In this document: positions 17,250-26,338 of the stretch, piece after piece | Numbering within the stretch: the stretch's first letter is position 1 | Layout of the letters: each line of letters begins with the position of its first letter | Assembly: GCA_030425145.1 (NCBI GenBank) | Contig: JAUHVK010000006.1 | Location: 62,001 to 126,000, forward strand | Source: Alphaproteobacteria bacterium | GTDB taxonomy: Bacteria; Pseudomonadota; Alphaproteobacteria; Rhodobacterales; Rhodobacteraceae | Length of the DNA: 64,000 nt | Reading direction: 5' to 3' | Notes under the pieces: model-generated | What the model was told of the DNA's origin: nothing | What the model saw: only the letters and a program-made list of their open reading frames with translations | The model's database searches: none | Made by a program: the position numbers and the translations under genes

Positions 17250-18086
17250 TCAGGGTTTCAAGAGGCCAGTGCCGTCACCTTGAGGGCGGATGAATTTTGC
17301 ACCTGTATTCGTGCGTTCCCCTGTTCCCACGCGCAGAGGGCGATGCACCGACCCTTCGGGGAACCCGGCCCCGTGCGCCATCAATCCCCGGATCGCGTCA
17401 ATCTGTGCGTCCAGCGGCGCGCCAAGAGACACAGGCTGGTCACCGCTCTTGGCCTTGGATGACACAACCGAGACAATCTGCGGCCCGGTTTCGCCAAAGG
17501 CAAAAACAGGCGAGCCCGAGCTTCCGAAATCCACCGAACAGGACAGCACGAGCACCGTGTTTTGCGCTGACATCACCTCGCAGGTGTCCTGCATCGACGG
17601 CGCTTCGGACCGATTGTGGGCGTATGAGACAACACCGACACTTTCCCCGACCATTGGCCGTGCGCCGGTCACGAAGGGAATGATCGTGGTGTTTCGGATC
17701 GGATGCTGCAACTCGATCAACGCTATGTCGAAATACACCCGATCCGGGCTGGGCTCTGCTGTGAAGTCATATTCCGGATGCGCCACCGCCCGCCGGACAC
17801 GCCGATAGGCTGCCGCGCGTCCGTTGCGCCACCCGGCAAGGAACTGAATGTCCTCGGGGGGCAGCAGCTTGCCGTCTTCATCGTAAAGGCAATGCGCCGC
17901 TGTCAGAGCGAGGTCCGGTGTGATCAGTGATCCGGTGCAAAACGCGGTCCCGGCCAGTTCGAGTCGGCCAACAGCTTCCCATGCACGACCATCCTGGCGG
18001 CTCTCCATCGAGAACAGCCCGGTGTGTTGGGCCCCAGCGAAGGCTGGCAGCAAGGAAAACAATGCCCCCCAGAGCATTTGGCGCAC
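17250..18086 (-). CDS. Exported trypsin-like serine protease
   Basis: A 278-residue secreted or periplasmic protease with a Sec signal peptide (MRQMLWGALFSLLPAFAGAQ). The chymotrypsin-fold triad is complete: His in ALTAAHCLYDEDG, Asp in YFDIALIELQHP and Ser in DFGSSGSPVFAFG. There is no PDZ domain, so it is not DegP-like. The C-terminal ~40 residues are Gly/Arg-rich and probably flexible. It lies 59 bases downstream of glcF on the same strand, with GGAGGTGACCTG before its start, so it may be read through from glcDEF, though no functional link is evident. Confidence 0.88.
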   Translation of the reverse strand: MRQMLWGALFSLLPAFAGAQHTGLFSMESRQDGRAWEAVGRLELAGTAFCTGSLITPDLALTAAHCLYDEDGKLLPPEDIQFLAGWRNGRAAAYRRVRRAVAHPEYDFTAEPSPDRVYFDIALIELQHPIRNTTIIPFVTGARPMVGESVGVVSYAHNRSEAPSMQDTCEVMSAQNTVLVLSCSVDFGSSGSPVFAFGETGPQIVSVVSSKAKSGDQPVSLGAPLDAQIDAIRGLMAHGAGFPEGSVHRPLRVGTGERTNTGAKFIRPQGDGTGLLKP

Positions 18087-18145
18087 AGGTCACCTCCGTT
18101 TGAGCAATGAATAGGCAGCAAATGAGGCGAAACTAAGACTTTGGA

Positions 18146-19459
18146 TCAGCCTTGTTGAGCGACAATTGCCTTCGGTTTCGGCCCTCCGGTCGCCCAGTCC
18201 AAGAGCTCAACCGTATGCACGATCGGCACCGCCGTTCCCGACCCGATCTGCATCATACAGCCGATATTTCCCGCCGCAATGATGTCGGGCTGCTTGGCCT
18301 CCAGCGTCTTGACCTTGCGCGCCTTCAACTGCTTGGAAATCTCCGGCTGCATGAGGTTGTACGTCCCCGCCGACCCGCAGCACAGGTGACTGTCCGCAGG
18401 CTCCACCACCTCAAACCCGGCCGCCTTGAGGAGCGTCTTCGGATGCGTCTTGATCTGCTGCCCGTGCTGAAGACTACACGCCGCGTGATAGGCGACCTTC
18501 ATCCCGCCATGATGCGTACGCGCCTCCGCGACGCTGGCCTCGTCGATCAGGTCGATCAGCACCTCGCTCACATCCTTGGCAATCGCCGACACCCGCGCTG
18601 CATCCGCTGCCAGCGGGTCATCGCGGAACATGTGCTCGTAATCCTTGACAGTGGTGCCGCAACCACTGGTGTTGATGACGATGGCATCCAATCCCGCACC
18701 ATCCATCTCGCGCGCCCAGGCTTTGATATTCGCCGCTGCCGATCCGTGGCTCTGGTCGACCTTCCCCATGTGATGCGTCAGCGCCCCGCAGCATCCCGCG
18801 CCTTCGGCCACGACCACCTCACAGCCCAACCGCGTCAGCAACCGGATCGTCGCATCATTGATGTCCGTGTTCAACGCCTTCTGCGCACAGCCCGTCATCA
18901 GTGCCACCCGCTTCTTGCGCGGCGCGACCGGCACAAAGCTCTGCGGATCGTCATTGCGGCTGACCGGTGGAATGGTCTTCGGCGCCATCTCAAGCATCGC
19001 CTTCAGCCGCGCGTCGGGGATCAGCGGCGCAAACGGCTTGCCGATCTTGGCCAAGAGCAGCGCCACCCGGAACCGCGTCGGATAGGGCAGGATATTCGCC
19101 AGCGCCCAGCGCAGCGCCTTTTCGTGCCACGGGCGGTCGTAGTTCTTTTCGATATAGGCCCGCGCATGATCGACCAGATGCATGTAATGCACCCCAGACG
19201 GACAGGTCGTCATGCAGGCCAGACAGGACAGGCAGCGGTCGATATGCTTGACCGTCTTTTCATCCGGCTTGCGTTCGTTCTCGAGCATGTCCTTGATCAG
19301 GTAAATCCGGCCACGCGGGCTGTCCAACTCGTCGCCAAGCACCTGATAGGTCGGGCAGGTTGCGGTACAGAACCCGCAATGCACACACGTGCGCAGCACT
19401 TCGTTGGAACGCTTGAAATCCGGGTCGCGAAGCTGGTCTTCGGTGAATGTCGTCTGCAT
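18146..19459 (-). CDS. glcF: Glycolate oxidase iron-sulfur subunit
   Basis: The 437-residue electron-transfer subunit of glycolate oxidase. Two 4Fe-4S motifs are visible: CVHCGFCTATCPTYQ near residue 26 and CLSCLACMTTCPSG near 80. Two CCG domains follow (GAGCCGALTHHMG; HLCCGSAGTYNLM). It carries electrons from the GlcD flavin to the membrane. It begins three bases after the glcE stop. Third gene of glcDEF, which lets the cell use glycolate, a common phytoplankton exudate. Confidence 0.96.
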   Translation of the reverse strand: MQTTFTEDQLRDPDFKRSNEVLRTCVHCGFCTATCPTYQVLGDELDSPRGRIYLIKDMLENERKPDEKTVKHIDRCLSCLACMTTCPSGVHYMHLVDHARAYIEKNYDRPWHEKALRWALANILPYPTRFRVALLLAKIGKPFAPLIPDARLKAMLEMAPKTIPPVSRNDDPQSFVPVAPRKKRVALMTGCAQKALNTDINDATIRLLTRLGCEVVVAEGAGCCGALTHHMGKVDQSHGSAAANIKAWAREMDGAGLDAIVINTSGCGTTVKDYEHMFRDDPLAADAARVSAIAKDVSEVLIDLIDEASVAEARTHHGGMKVAYHAACSLQHGQQIKTHPKTLLKAAGFEVVEPADSHLCCGSAGTYNLMQPEISKQLKARKVKTLEAKQPDIIAAGNIGCMMQIGSGTAVPIVHTVELLDWATGGPKPKAIVAQQG

Positions 19460-19462
19460 CGC

Positions 19463-20566
19463 TTATCCCATCAATCCCGTGTTCAGGATACCCTTCGGAT
19501 CGAACCGCGCCCGCAACCCGCGCGACAGCGCCGCAACCGGTGCCGTGTCCGGCTGGAATTTTGCCTGCCCGCGGCCGCGCACAAGCGTGGCGTGTCCGTC
19601 AAATGCCCCAAGCCGTGCCCGCACATCCGTGCCCTCGGCCACACGCGCCCAGATAAGCCCGCCGCCCCAATCATAAAGCAGAGCATCGGCTCCGATCTTT
19701 GCCGCCAAGTCGGCCGCCTCGGTCGGTGTGCAAGACACCCGCCACACATCTCCCGGCTTGCCGTGAAACGCTTCCACATCCCGTACCCAGGCCCAGCCCT
19801 TGGCCACTGCATCGGGGTCACGTTCCACCCGCACCGCCATGCCGCCAAACAGCCCCGCCACTTGATCTGCGCGATAAGACACCGATCCTGCAAAACCCTC
19901 GATCCGCAGCATCGTCACCGGTTGCCCGTCCTGCCCGACAGGGATATGCGCCGCGCCCGACACCTCAAACGGTGATCCCAATGCCTTGGCCATCGCCAGC
20001 ATCGCGTCCACGTCGCTCAACCCGTCGATCAAGACGCAGGCCGCCGTTTCCGGCTTCGGCAACACTTTCAGGCTCACTTCGGTCAACACGCCCAGCGTGC
20101 CCCACGATCCGCTCATAAGCTTCACGAGATCATAACCAGTGACGTTCTTCATCACCCGCCCACCATTCTTGACGACGCCCCCCGCGCCATCGACATAGCG
20201 CACGCCCAGCATGAAATCCCGGCACGCCCCCACCGAAACCCGGCGCGGCCCGCTGACATTGGCGGCCACAACACCGCCAATCGTCGGCGCGCCGGAGGTG
20301 CCCAACAGTCCGCGATGGTCCATCGGCTCAAATGCCAACCGCTGACCGTCCGCATCCAGAGCCGCTTCGATCTCGGCCAGGGGTGTACCCGCCTGCGCCA
20401 CCAGCGTCAGCGATCCCGGTTCATAAAGCGTGATGCCCGACAGCCCGCCGGTCTCCAGTACGGTTCCATCAAGGTGAACGCCCCGCGTTCCCCCGCCTCG
20501 CACGCAAACCGGCGCGCTGGCCGATGCGATCATGTCGGCCAGGTCGGCCTCTGTCTCAGGTCTCAT
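19463..20566 (-). CDS. glcE: Glycolate oxidase FAD-binding subunit
   Basis: A 367-residue FAD-binding (PCMH-type) subunit of glycolate oxidase. RGGGTRG near residue 23 and RGLLGTSGAPTIGGVVAANVSG (quoted here as GTSGAPTIGGVVAANVSG) form the FAD site; VKNGGRVMKNVTGYDLVKL and GSWGTLGVLTEVSLKV are family signatures. It lacks the second catalytic half of GlcD. A two-hairpin repeat separates it from glcD, but same strand and short spacing still support one operon. Confidence 0.95.
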   Translation of the reverse strand: MRPETEADLADMIASASAPVCVRGGGTRGVHLDGTVLETGGLSGITLYEPGSLTLVAQAGTPLAEIEAALDADGQRLAFEPMDHRGLLGTSGAPTIGGVVAANVSGPRRVSVGACRDFMLGVRYVDGAGGVVKNGGRVMKNVTGYDLVKLMSGSWGTLGVLTEVSLKVLPKPETAACVLIDGLSDVDAMLAMAKALGSPFEVSGAAHIPVGQDGQPVTMLRIEGFAGSVSYRADQVAGLFGGMAVRVERDPDAVAKGWAWVRDVEAFHGKPGDVWRVSCTPTEAADLAAKIGADALLYDWGGGLIWARVAEGTDVRARLGAFDGHATLVRGRGQAKFQPDTAPVAALSRGLRARFDPKGILNTGLMG

Positions 20567-20582
20567 GATCTTCTCTGTTTTC

Positions 20583-20632
20583 CAAATACCTCGGGGGAGC
20601 CGCGCGAAGCGCGGCGGGGGCAGCGCCCCCGA
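20583..20632 (-). repeat. Intercistronic double-hairpin repeat
   Basis: On the minus strand GGGGGCGCTGCCCCC is followed by GCCGCGCTTCGCGCGGC and then TCCCCCGAGGTATTTGG. From memory this composite is frequent between genes in Rhodobacteraceae. It sits between glcD and glcE, where it could stabilise or partly terminate the glcD message. Confidence 0.7.
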
Positions 20633-20635
20633 TCC

Positions 20636-22084
20636 TCACTCTGCCGCCAGCGCGACGCTGCGGCGGCTCTCGGATGCCGCCAACGGGAACACCTTGGCCG
20701 GATTGAGCAGCCAGTGCGGGTCAAACACGTCCTTGACCGCCATCTGCGCCTCAAGATCGGCCGGCGCAAACTGATCCACCATCAAGTCGCGTTTTTCGAT
20801 CCCCACGCCGTGTTCGCCGGTCAGGCAACCGCCCACCTCGACGCAGAGCCGCAGGATGTCGGCACCAAACGCCTCGCACAGTTCCAGATCACCTTCCTTG
20901 TTCGCATCGAACAGGATCAGGGGGTGCATGTTGCCGTCACCGGCGTGGAACACGTTGGCCACGTCCAGCCCGTACTCCTTGGACATCTCGCCGATGCGGC
21001 GCAGCACGTAGGGCAGTTCCGACACCGGGATCGTGCCATCCAGACACATGTAATCGTTGATTTGCCCCATCGCGCCGAAGGCCGACTTGCGTCCCAGCCA
21101 GATGCGTCCTGCCTCGTCGGCATCCTTGGCTTCGCGCAGCTCCACCGGGTTGTGCCGCCGCGCGATTTCGAGGATCAGCGCCAGTTGCTCGTCGATCTCG
21201 GCCGGGCTTCCTTCGACTTCGACGATCAGCAGCGCTTCGCACATCGGGTAGCCGGCCTTTGCAAAGGCTTCGGTTGCCTCGATACAAGGGCGGTCCATGA
21301 ACTCGATCGCCACGGGCAGAACGCCAGCCTTGATGATGTCCGCCACACAGGCACCGGCCACTTCGTTCGAATCGAACCCCATCAGCACCGGCCGCGCGCC
21401 TTCGGGTTTCGGCAGGATGCGCAGCGTGGCCTCTGTCACAACGCCCAACTGGCCTTCCGATCCGCAGATCAGACCCAGAAGGTCATAGCCCCCCGCATCC
21501 AGATGTTTGCCGCCGATTTCCATGATGGTGCCATCCATCTGCACCATCGTGACGCCCATCAGGTTGTTGGTGGTGACCCCGTATTTCAGGCAATGCGCGC
21601 CACCCGAATTCATCGCGATATTGCCCGCGATGGCACAGGCCAGTTGGCTCGACGGGTCGGGCGCATAGAAGAACCCATCCGCTTCGACAGCGCCCGTTAC
21701 GCTCAGGTTGGTGCGCCCGGTCTGCACCCGGATAAAGCGGTTGTCATAGTCGGTTTCGAGCACGTCATTCATCCGCGCCACACCCAGGAGCACGCAATCG
21801 GCTGTGGGCAGCGCGCCGCCCGCGAGCGACGTCCCCGATCCACGCGGCACCACAGGCACGCCCATCTCGTGACAGACCTTGAGAACCGCGGACACCTCTT
21901 CGGTCGAAGAAGGCAGCACCACCGCCAGCGGCGGGCATTTATACGCGGTCAGAGCGTCGCACTCATAGGCGCGGGTTTCCATCTCGTCCGAGATCACAGC
22001 ATCGCTTGGAAGCACTTCTTGCAAGCGGGCGACGATTCCGGCCTTGCGGGACAGCACATTGGCGTTCGGTGTGGGCATCTGCAT
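20636..22084 (-). CDS. glcD: Glycolate oxidase subunit GlcD
   Basis: The 482-residue catalytic flavoprotein, oxidising glycolate to glyoxylate. FAD-binding features include VPRGSGTSLAGGALP, SSQLACAIAGNIAMNSGGAH and GSEGQLGVVTEATLRILPKP. The C-terminal part has the VFHAGDGNMHPLILFD and GGCLTGEHGVGIEKRD metal/substrate motifs. I chose ATG at 22084 because GGAGGATGCACC precedes it; the frame extends to 22129 without a signal. First gene of glcDEF, divergent from a membrane-protein gene. No glcC-type regulator is in view. Confidence 0.97.
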   Translation of the reverse strand: MQMPTPNANVLSRKAGIVARLQEVLPSDAVISDEMETRAYECDALTAYKCPPLAVVLPSSTEEVSAVLKVCHEMGVPVVPRGSGTSLAGGALPTADCVLLGVARMNDVLETDYDNRFIRVQTGRTNLSVTGAVEADGFFYAPDPSSQLACAIAGNIAMNSGGAHCLKYGVTTNNLMGVTMVQMDGTIMEIGGKHLDAGGYDLLGLICGSEGQLGVVTEATLRILPKPEGARPVLMGFDSNEVAGACVADIIKAGVLPVAIEFMDRPCIEATEAFAKAGYPMCEALLIVEVEGSPAEIDEQLALILEIARRHNPVELREAKDADEAGRIWLGRKSAFGAMGQINDYMCLDGTIPVSELPYVLRRIGEMSKEYGLDVANVFHAGDGNMHPLILFDANKEGDLELCEAFGADILRLCVEVGGCLTGEHGVGIEKRDLMVDQFAPADLEAQMAVKDVFDPHWLLNPAKVFPLAASESRRSVALAAE

Positions 22085-22206
22085 GGTGCATCCTCCAAAT
22101 TGGTAAAAATATATAACCAATAAACGCAAATAGGCCAGCGAAAAATTCGACCTGATTGGCCGTACCGCCTCTTGCCTTTGGGGCCAAGCGCGGTCACCTA
22201 GAACAT

Positions 22207-22617
22207 ATGGACTGGATCAAGATCATTCATATTCTGTGTGTAATGGGGTGGATGACCTCGATCTTCGCGGTCCCGCGTGCCCTGATCTATTGGAAGCGCG
22301 AATATAACCGGATCGGCGAATTCGGCCCTTTGGGGGATCTGACGATCCGTCTTTACCGCTTTTCCGCCGGGCTTGGGGTCATCGCGCTGATCACCGGTCT
22401 TTGGCTTGGCGGCCTCTGGGGGATGCCGGGTTGGGTCTGGCTCAAACTCGGTCTCGTGCTGCTTCTGGCACTGCATTACGCTTGGACCGGACGGCTGGTG
22501 CTGCGTGCGAAACGTGGGGTTTTCACCGAGTCCGACCGCTACCTGCGCATCTTCAACGAAATCAGCGTTTTCGGCGCCATCGCGATCCTTTGGGTTGTGG
22601 TCGTCAAACCGTTCTGA
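22207..22617 (+). CDS. CopD/HemJ-like membrane protein
   Basis: A 136-residue protein with four predicted membrane helices (IKIIHILCVMGWMTSIFAVP; FSAGLGVIALITGLWLGGLW; WLKLGLVLLLALHYAW; VFGAIAILWVVVVKPF). HILxVxxWM....PR and the late His in LALHYAW resemble HemJ, the heme-dependent protoporphyrinogen oxidase, and the CopD family. It is a shorter and divergent member, so it may be a paralogue rather than the housekeeping HemJ. The start follows a purine-poor leader. It is divergent from glcD and sits three bases before a DUF599 gene. Confidence 0.75.
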   Translation: MDWIKIIHILCVMGWMTSIFAVPRALIYWKREYNRIGEFGPLGDLTIRLYRFSAGLGVIALITGLWLGGLWGMPGWVWLKLGLVLLLALHYAWTGRLVLRAKRGVFTESDRYLRIFNEISVFGAIAILWVVVVKPF

Positions 22618-22620
22618 CCG

Positions 22621-23331
22621 ATGGAGTGGTTCGACCGGCTTTCGCTCTTCACCACGCTGGATGCCGTGGGGCTGGGGCTTCTTATTTTCTGCTGGGTTGC
22701 CTGCAGTTTGGTCGTTGAGAATGCGCCGAAATCATTTCGGTCCACATCGCAGATCATGGCTGAGTTCCGCCGTGACTGGATGCGGACCTTCGTTCAGCGC
22801 GATCCCCGTATTTTCGACAGCCAGATCATTTCGAGCCTGCGGCAGGGCACGGCGTTTTTTGCATCCGCAAGCATGATCGCCATCGGTGGGGGCTTCGCGC
22901 TCCTCGGCAACGCCGAACGGCTGCGCGGTGTTGCGCAGGACCTGACACTGGAAAGCGACCCGATCTTCCTGCTCGAGGTCAAACTGCTTGTCCTGCTGCT
23001 TTTCGCAGCGAACGCGTTTCTGAAATTCGTCTGGTCACATCGTCTGTTTGGGTATTGCTCGGTGATCATGGCGGCAGTGCCGAACGATCCGAACGACCCC
23101 AAGGCGCTGCCAATGGCGCTTCAGGCGGGGGAACTGAACGTCACAGCGGCACGCGGCTACAATCGCGGCTTGCGGTCGGTCTATTTTGGCATCGCGTCGT
23201 CGGCCTGGCTCTTGGGGGCAGGTCCGCTGATCCTTGCCACGCTGGTCACGCTTCTGGTGATCCTGCGCCGGGAATTCGCATCACAGTCACGCCAGGTTCT
23301 GTTGCACGGGGCACCGGGCGCGGAAACGTGA
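22621..23331 (+). CDS. DUF599 family membrane protein
   Basis: A 236-residue inner-membrane protein matching DUF599: an N-terminal helix (FTTLDAVGLGLLIFCWVAC), the conserved polar stretch with RRDWMRTFVQRDPRIFDSQI, two central helices (FFASASMIAIGGGFALLG; LLEVKLLVLLLFAANAFLKF) and a C-terminal helix (WLLGAGPLILATLVTLLVIL). The family has no known reaction. It begins three bases after the preceding stop, so it is co-transcribed and probably co-translated with the CopD/HemJ-like protein. Confidence 0.85.
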   Translation: MEWFDRLSLFTTLDAVGLGLLIFCWVACSLVVENAPKSFRSTSQIMAEFRRDWMRTFVQRDPRIFDSQIISSLRQGTAFFASASMIAIGGGFALLGNAERLRGVAQDLTLESDPIFLLEVKLLVLLLFAANAFLKFVWSHRLFGYCSVIMAAVPNDPNDPKALPMALQAGELNVTAARGYNRGLRSVYFGIASSAWLLGAGPLILATLVTLLVILRREFASQSRQVLLHGAPGAET

Positions 23332-23366
23332 CTGCCGTGTGAAGATCGGTCTGTTAGGCTGATGCC

Positions 23367-23699
23367 ATGCTGACCCGCTCGCTTATCGTTTTCTGCTGTT
23401 TCACAGCGCCCGTTCTCGCTGACCCACCCGAGATTGTCGGGGTCGAGATGTCCGGATCGCGCGTGTCCGTCACTTTGGCGCACCCGGATACAGGGTGGGA
23501 CCATTACGCGGATGGCTGGCGGATCGAGACGGAAGACGGGACGGTGGTCGGGACGAGGGAGCTGCTGCATCCGCATGTGGAGGAGCAGCCGTTTACCCGA
23601 AGCCTGACAGTCAACGACCTGCCAGATGAGCCGCTGTTCATCCGGGCGAAATGTTCGGTGGACGGATGGTCTGACACGCGTGTTGTCCTGCGACGTTGA
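23367..23699 (+). CDS. Small exported protein of unknown function
   Basis: A 110-residue protein with a short Sec signal peptide (MLTRSLIVFCCFTAPVLA, cut before DPP). The mature part is strand-rich (VEMSGSRVSVTLAHPDTGWD, YADGWRIETEDGTVVG, SLTVNDLPDEPLFIRAKC) and looks like one Ig- or fibronectin-like domain with two Cys. It lies 35 bases after the DUF599 gene on the same strand and ends before a large hairpin. I do not know its role. Confidence 0.75.
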   Translation: MLTRSLIVFCCFTAPVLADPPEIVGVEMSGSRVSVTLAHPDTGWDHYADGWRIETEDGTVVGTRELLHPHVEEQPFTRSLTVNDLPDEPLFIRAKCSVDGWSDTRVVLRR

Positions 23700-23758
23700 T
23701 GGTGAGATTTTGAGGTGGGTAAGCCCAGCAACTGTGACTGCCAGCCCAGCCCCCAGAA

Positions 23759-23815
23759 TTTTATGGTGGGGCCGAGATTCTTCGTACGAAGAATCTTAGT
23801 CCAGACCCCATAAAA
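23759..23815. terminator. Nested hairpin terminator
   Basis: Outer arms TTTTATGG/CCATAAAA, followed by more A, surround a perfect 22-base palindrome centred on TTCGTACGAA (23775-23796). It lies between convergent genes and probably serves both. Confidence 0.7.
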
Positions 23816-23851
23816 AAATGTGAACGGGAAAGGGAGCAAGACCTGACCCAA

Positions 23852-23869
23852 TGTTTCGCGTGCGAAACA
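23852..23869. repeat. Palindrome resembling a stretched parS site
   Basis: TGTTTCGCGTGCGAAACA is near-palindromic. The ends match the ParB site TGTTTCACGTGAAACA, but two extra central bases break the normal spacing, so it is more likely another 3'-end hairpin. Confidence 0.3.
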
Positions 23870-23890
23870 ATAGGGCCGGTCCGGACCTAT

Positions 23891-24811
23891 TTACGTTTCG
23901 TCAACCACGTCCGCATGAAGGTGCCGCTCGCCGCGCGCCTCGGCCAGACGGATCTGCTTCTGCCGCTCCCGGAACCGCGCCTTGTCCTCGTCCGAGGTCT
24001 CAGCAATGCATAGGTGACAGGACACCCCGTGCTCGTACTCAGGGCGATTTTTATCATCTGGTAATATCGGGCGGCGGCACGCGTGGCAGAGCAAATGCGG
24101 CCCTTCCTTGAGCCCATGCCCGACGGACACGCGACCATCAAAAACAAAGCATTCCCCTTGCCATGTGCTTTGTTCGGCGGGCACCTCTTCCAGGTATTTC
24201 AGTATCCCGCCTTTGAGGTGATAGACCTCATCCACGCCCTGACTGATCAGGTAGTTAGTGGACTTTTCGCAGCGAATGCCGCCGGTGCAGAACATCGCGA
24301 TGCGCTTGTTATGGAAGCGGTCCTTGTTCTTTTCCCACCATTCCGGGAATTCGCGGAAGCTGTCGGTCTTTGGATCGACTGCACCTTCAAAGGTGCCAAT
24401 GGCGACCTCGTAATCGTTGCGGGTGTCGATCACCGCCACATCCGGGCTTTTGATCAATTCGTTCCAGTCGGCTGGCTGCACGTAATGTCCGACCTTGGCG
24501 CGCGGGTCGACATCGGGCACGCCCATCGTGACGATCTCTTTCTTAAGACGCACCTTCATCCGGGCGAAGGGGCGATCCTGCGCGGTCGACAGCTTCCATT
24601 CCAGATCGGCGCAACCGGGCAGGGCGCGCAGGTGGGTTAACAAAGCGTCAATGCCAGCTTCAGGTCCGGCGACGGTGCCGTTGATGCCTTCCTTGGCCAG
24701 CAGCAGCGTGCCGGTGATGGCGTTGTCGCGGCAGACGGCCAGCAGCGGCCCTCGCAGCGCGGCGGGATCGTCGAAACGGGTGAAGTGATAGAGTGCGCAA
24801 ACCGTAAACAT
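23891..24811 (-). CDS. trhO: tRNA uridine-34 hydroxylase (rhodanese fold)
   Basis: A 306-residue TrhO/YceA enzyme that hydroxylates U34 of certain tRNAs on the way to 5-methoxy- or carboxymethoxyuridine. The N-terminal acylphosphatase-like domain ([16 protein letters not shown]) is followed by a rhodanese domain with [20 protein letters not shown] and the active-site loop [15 protein letters not shown] Cys-rich C-terminus ([19 protein letters not shown]) is typical. ATG at 24811 gives the normal length; the frame continues upstream without a signal. Divergent from pncA. Confidence 0.94.
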   Translation of the reverse strand: MFTVCALYHFTRFDDPAALRGPLLAVCRDNAITGTLLLAKEGINGTVAGPEAGIDALLTHLRALPGCADLEWKLSTAQDRPFARMKVRLKKEIVTMGVPDVDPRAKVGHYVQPADWNELIKSPDVAVIDTRNDYEVAIGTFEGAVDPKTDSFREFPEWWEKNKDRFHNKRIAMFCTGGIRCEKSTNYLISQGVDEVYHLKGGILKYLEEVPAEQSTWQGECFVFDGRVSVGHGLKEGPHLLCHACRRPILPDDKNRPEYEHGVSCHLCIAETSDEDKARFRERQKQIRLAEARGERHLHADVVDET

Positions 24812-24924
24812 GGGCGCGGGATTACGCTTCGAATCCCTTGCAGGCAAGGTTCCTGAATGCCGCAACCCTTGACCCTTGGAGGCAGGGTTCTTACCCAAGA
24901 TGTATCCAAGAGGAGGCTTTCCCC

Positions 24925-25518
24925 ATGTCCGCGCTGATCGTCATCGACGTACAAAACGATTTCTGCCCCGGCGGTGCGCTGGCGGTGCCCGAGGGCGACC
25001 AGATCGTTTCCGGCATCAACGCGCTGATGGACGGGGCGGAGGCGGTGGTTCTGACACAGGATTGGCACCCGGCGGATCATTCGAGCTTTGCCTCGCAGCA
25101 TAATGGGCAGGATCCGTACAGTCTGATCGACATGCCGTACGGTCCGCAGGTGCTCTGGCCAGACCATTGCGTGATCGGATCGGACGGCGCGGCGTTTCAC
25201 GCGGGCCTGAACACCGACCGCGCCGAGATGGTGATCCGCAAAGGGTTCCGCCGGGCGATCGACAGCTACTCCGCGTTCTTTGAGAATGACCATACAACGC
25301 CGACCGGGCTGGAAGGCTATCTGCGCACGCGGGGCATCACTAAGTTGACAATGGTCGGCCTCGCCACCGATTTCTGCGTCGCCTATTCCGCCATAGACGC
25401 GGCCAAGTTGGGCTTTGACGTCACCGTGAAACTGGAGCTGTGTCGCGCGATTGATCTGAACGGATCACTGGAGGCCGCCAAGGCGGATATGCTGAAAGCT
25501 GGCGTGACACTGGCATGA
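24925..25518 (+). CDS. pncA: Nicotinamidase
   Basis: A 197-residue isochorismatase-fold enzyme that converts nicotinamide to nicotinate for NAD salvage. Catalytic Asp is in [21 protein letters not shown] (quoted as [19 protein letters not shown]), metal ligands in [10 protein letters not shown], the Lys in [17 protein letters not shown] and the Cys in [25 protein letters not shown] precedes ATG at 24925. Its stop overlaps the start of the YkgJ gene (ATGA). Nicotinate phosphoribosyltransferase, the next enzyme, is two genes downstream. Confidence 0.97.
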   Translation: MSALIVIDVQNDFCPGGALAVPEGDQIVSGINALMDGAEAVVLTQDWHPADHSSFASQHNGQDPYSLIDMPYGPQVLWPDHCVIGSDGAAFHAGLNTDRAEMVIRKGFRRAIDSYSAFFENDHTTPTGLEGYLRTRGITKLTMVGLATDFCVAYSAIDAAKLGFDVTVKLELCRAIDLNGSLEAAKADMLKAGVTLA

Positions 25519-26216
25519 GCAAAGCACCGACGCTGTCTGACCGCTTGAGCAAGGCCCGCTCTGGCAGCGCGCCCGAGGTCACCGACCGCGCACGGCGGGG
25601 GTTGATGGCCTATGTCGGCGCGCAGGCGGATGTCGCCCGCGCAGGTAAAGAGCTTGCTAATGGCACTGCCGCGACCGGAGTCGGGCGGGTGGCACTGTCC
25701 GCCATGTCACCGCAGGGGTTGGCCTGCGCGGATGGCTGTGCCTTCTGCTGCATCCTGTCGGGGGAGGATGGCGGGACGATCACCGAGGCGGAAGCTGTGG
25801 CGCTGCACACGGCGCTGGCCCCATTGGCAGGGCAACCCGATGGGCGTACGTGGCACCCCAAGGCCTGTCCGTCGCTGGACCCGGAGACCCGAAGTTGCCG
25901 CGCTTATGACGCGCGACCGATGATCTGCCGGGCCTATGTGTCAACGGATGTTGCGGCGTGCAAAGCCGTGTCCGAAGGGCAGGCGGCAAGTGGTCCAGGC
26001 ACGCTGGGGCCGTATCACACATATTTGGCTGCGATTGGCCTGAGTCGTGCTGCGCTCAAAGGGGTGAAGCGGGTGTCGACCTATGCGTTGACGAAGGTTG
26101 CCGCCGCTGCAGTGGACGGCGTGCCCCTGGAAGACGCACTGGCATCCGCGCGGCACAAGCCGTCGGACTTGGACGCGGAACTGAAGCGCAGCAAGCGCGA
26201 CTTGTCGCGCGCCTAG
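25515..26216 (+). CDS. YkgJ-family cysteine-cluster protein
   Basis: A 233-residue cytoplasmic protein with the YkgJ cysteine cluster: CADGCAFCCI near residue 72, ACPSLDPETRSCRAYDARP and MICRAYVSTD. These Cys are thought to bind zinc or iron-sulfur, but the function is not established. The N-terminal ~60 residues are helical and the C-terminus is Lys/Arg-rich. Translationally coupled to pncA, so it may serve the salvage enzymes or simply share their transcript. Confidence 0.85.
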   Translation: MSKAPTLSDRLSKARSGSAPEVTDRARRGLMAYVGAQADVARAGKELANGTAATGVGRVALSAMSPQGLACADGCAFCCILSGEDGGTITEAEAVALHTALAPLAGQPDGRTWHPKACPSLDPETRSCRAYDARPMICRAYVSTDVAACKAVSEGQAASGPGTLGPYHTYLAAIGLSRAALKGVKRVSTYALTKVAAAAVDGVPLEDALASARHKPSDLDAELKRSKRDLSRA

Positions 26217-26338
26217 TCAGGGGTGTTTCCCAATCCGCACTTTTGTGGCTCCTCAAGCGACTAAAACGGTTTCCTCTTTGTAGCTTTCGCAGAGTTTCGT
26301 ACACTGCAAGAAAACACGACCCTTAGAGGCACTGAGCC

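Noticed and set aside
23852-23869. A parS centromere site
   Set aside because: The half-sites match TGTTTC/GAAACA, but the centre has two extra bases, no parAB genes are near, and the region is full of other 3'-end palindromes.
24829-24924. Longer pncA beginning at 24838
   Set aside because: The extra 29 residues have no family match and AGAGGAGG lies directly before the ATG at 24925.
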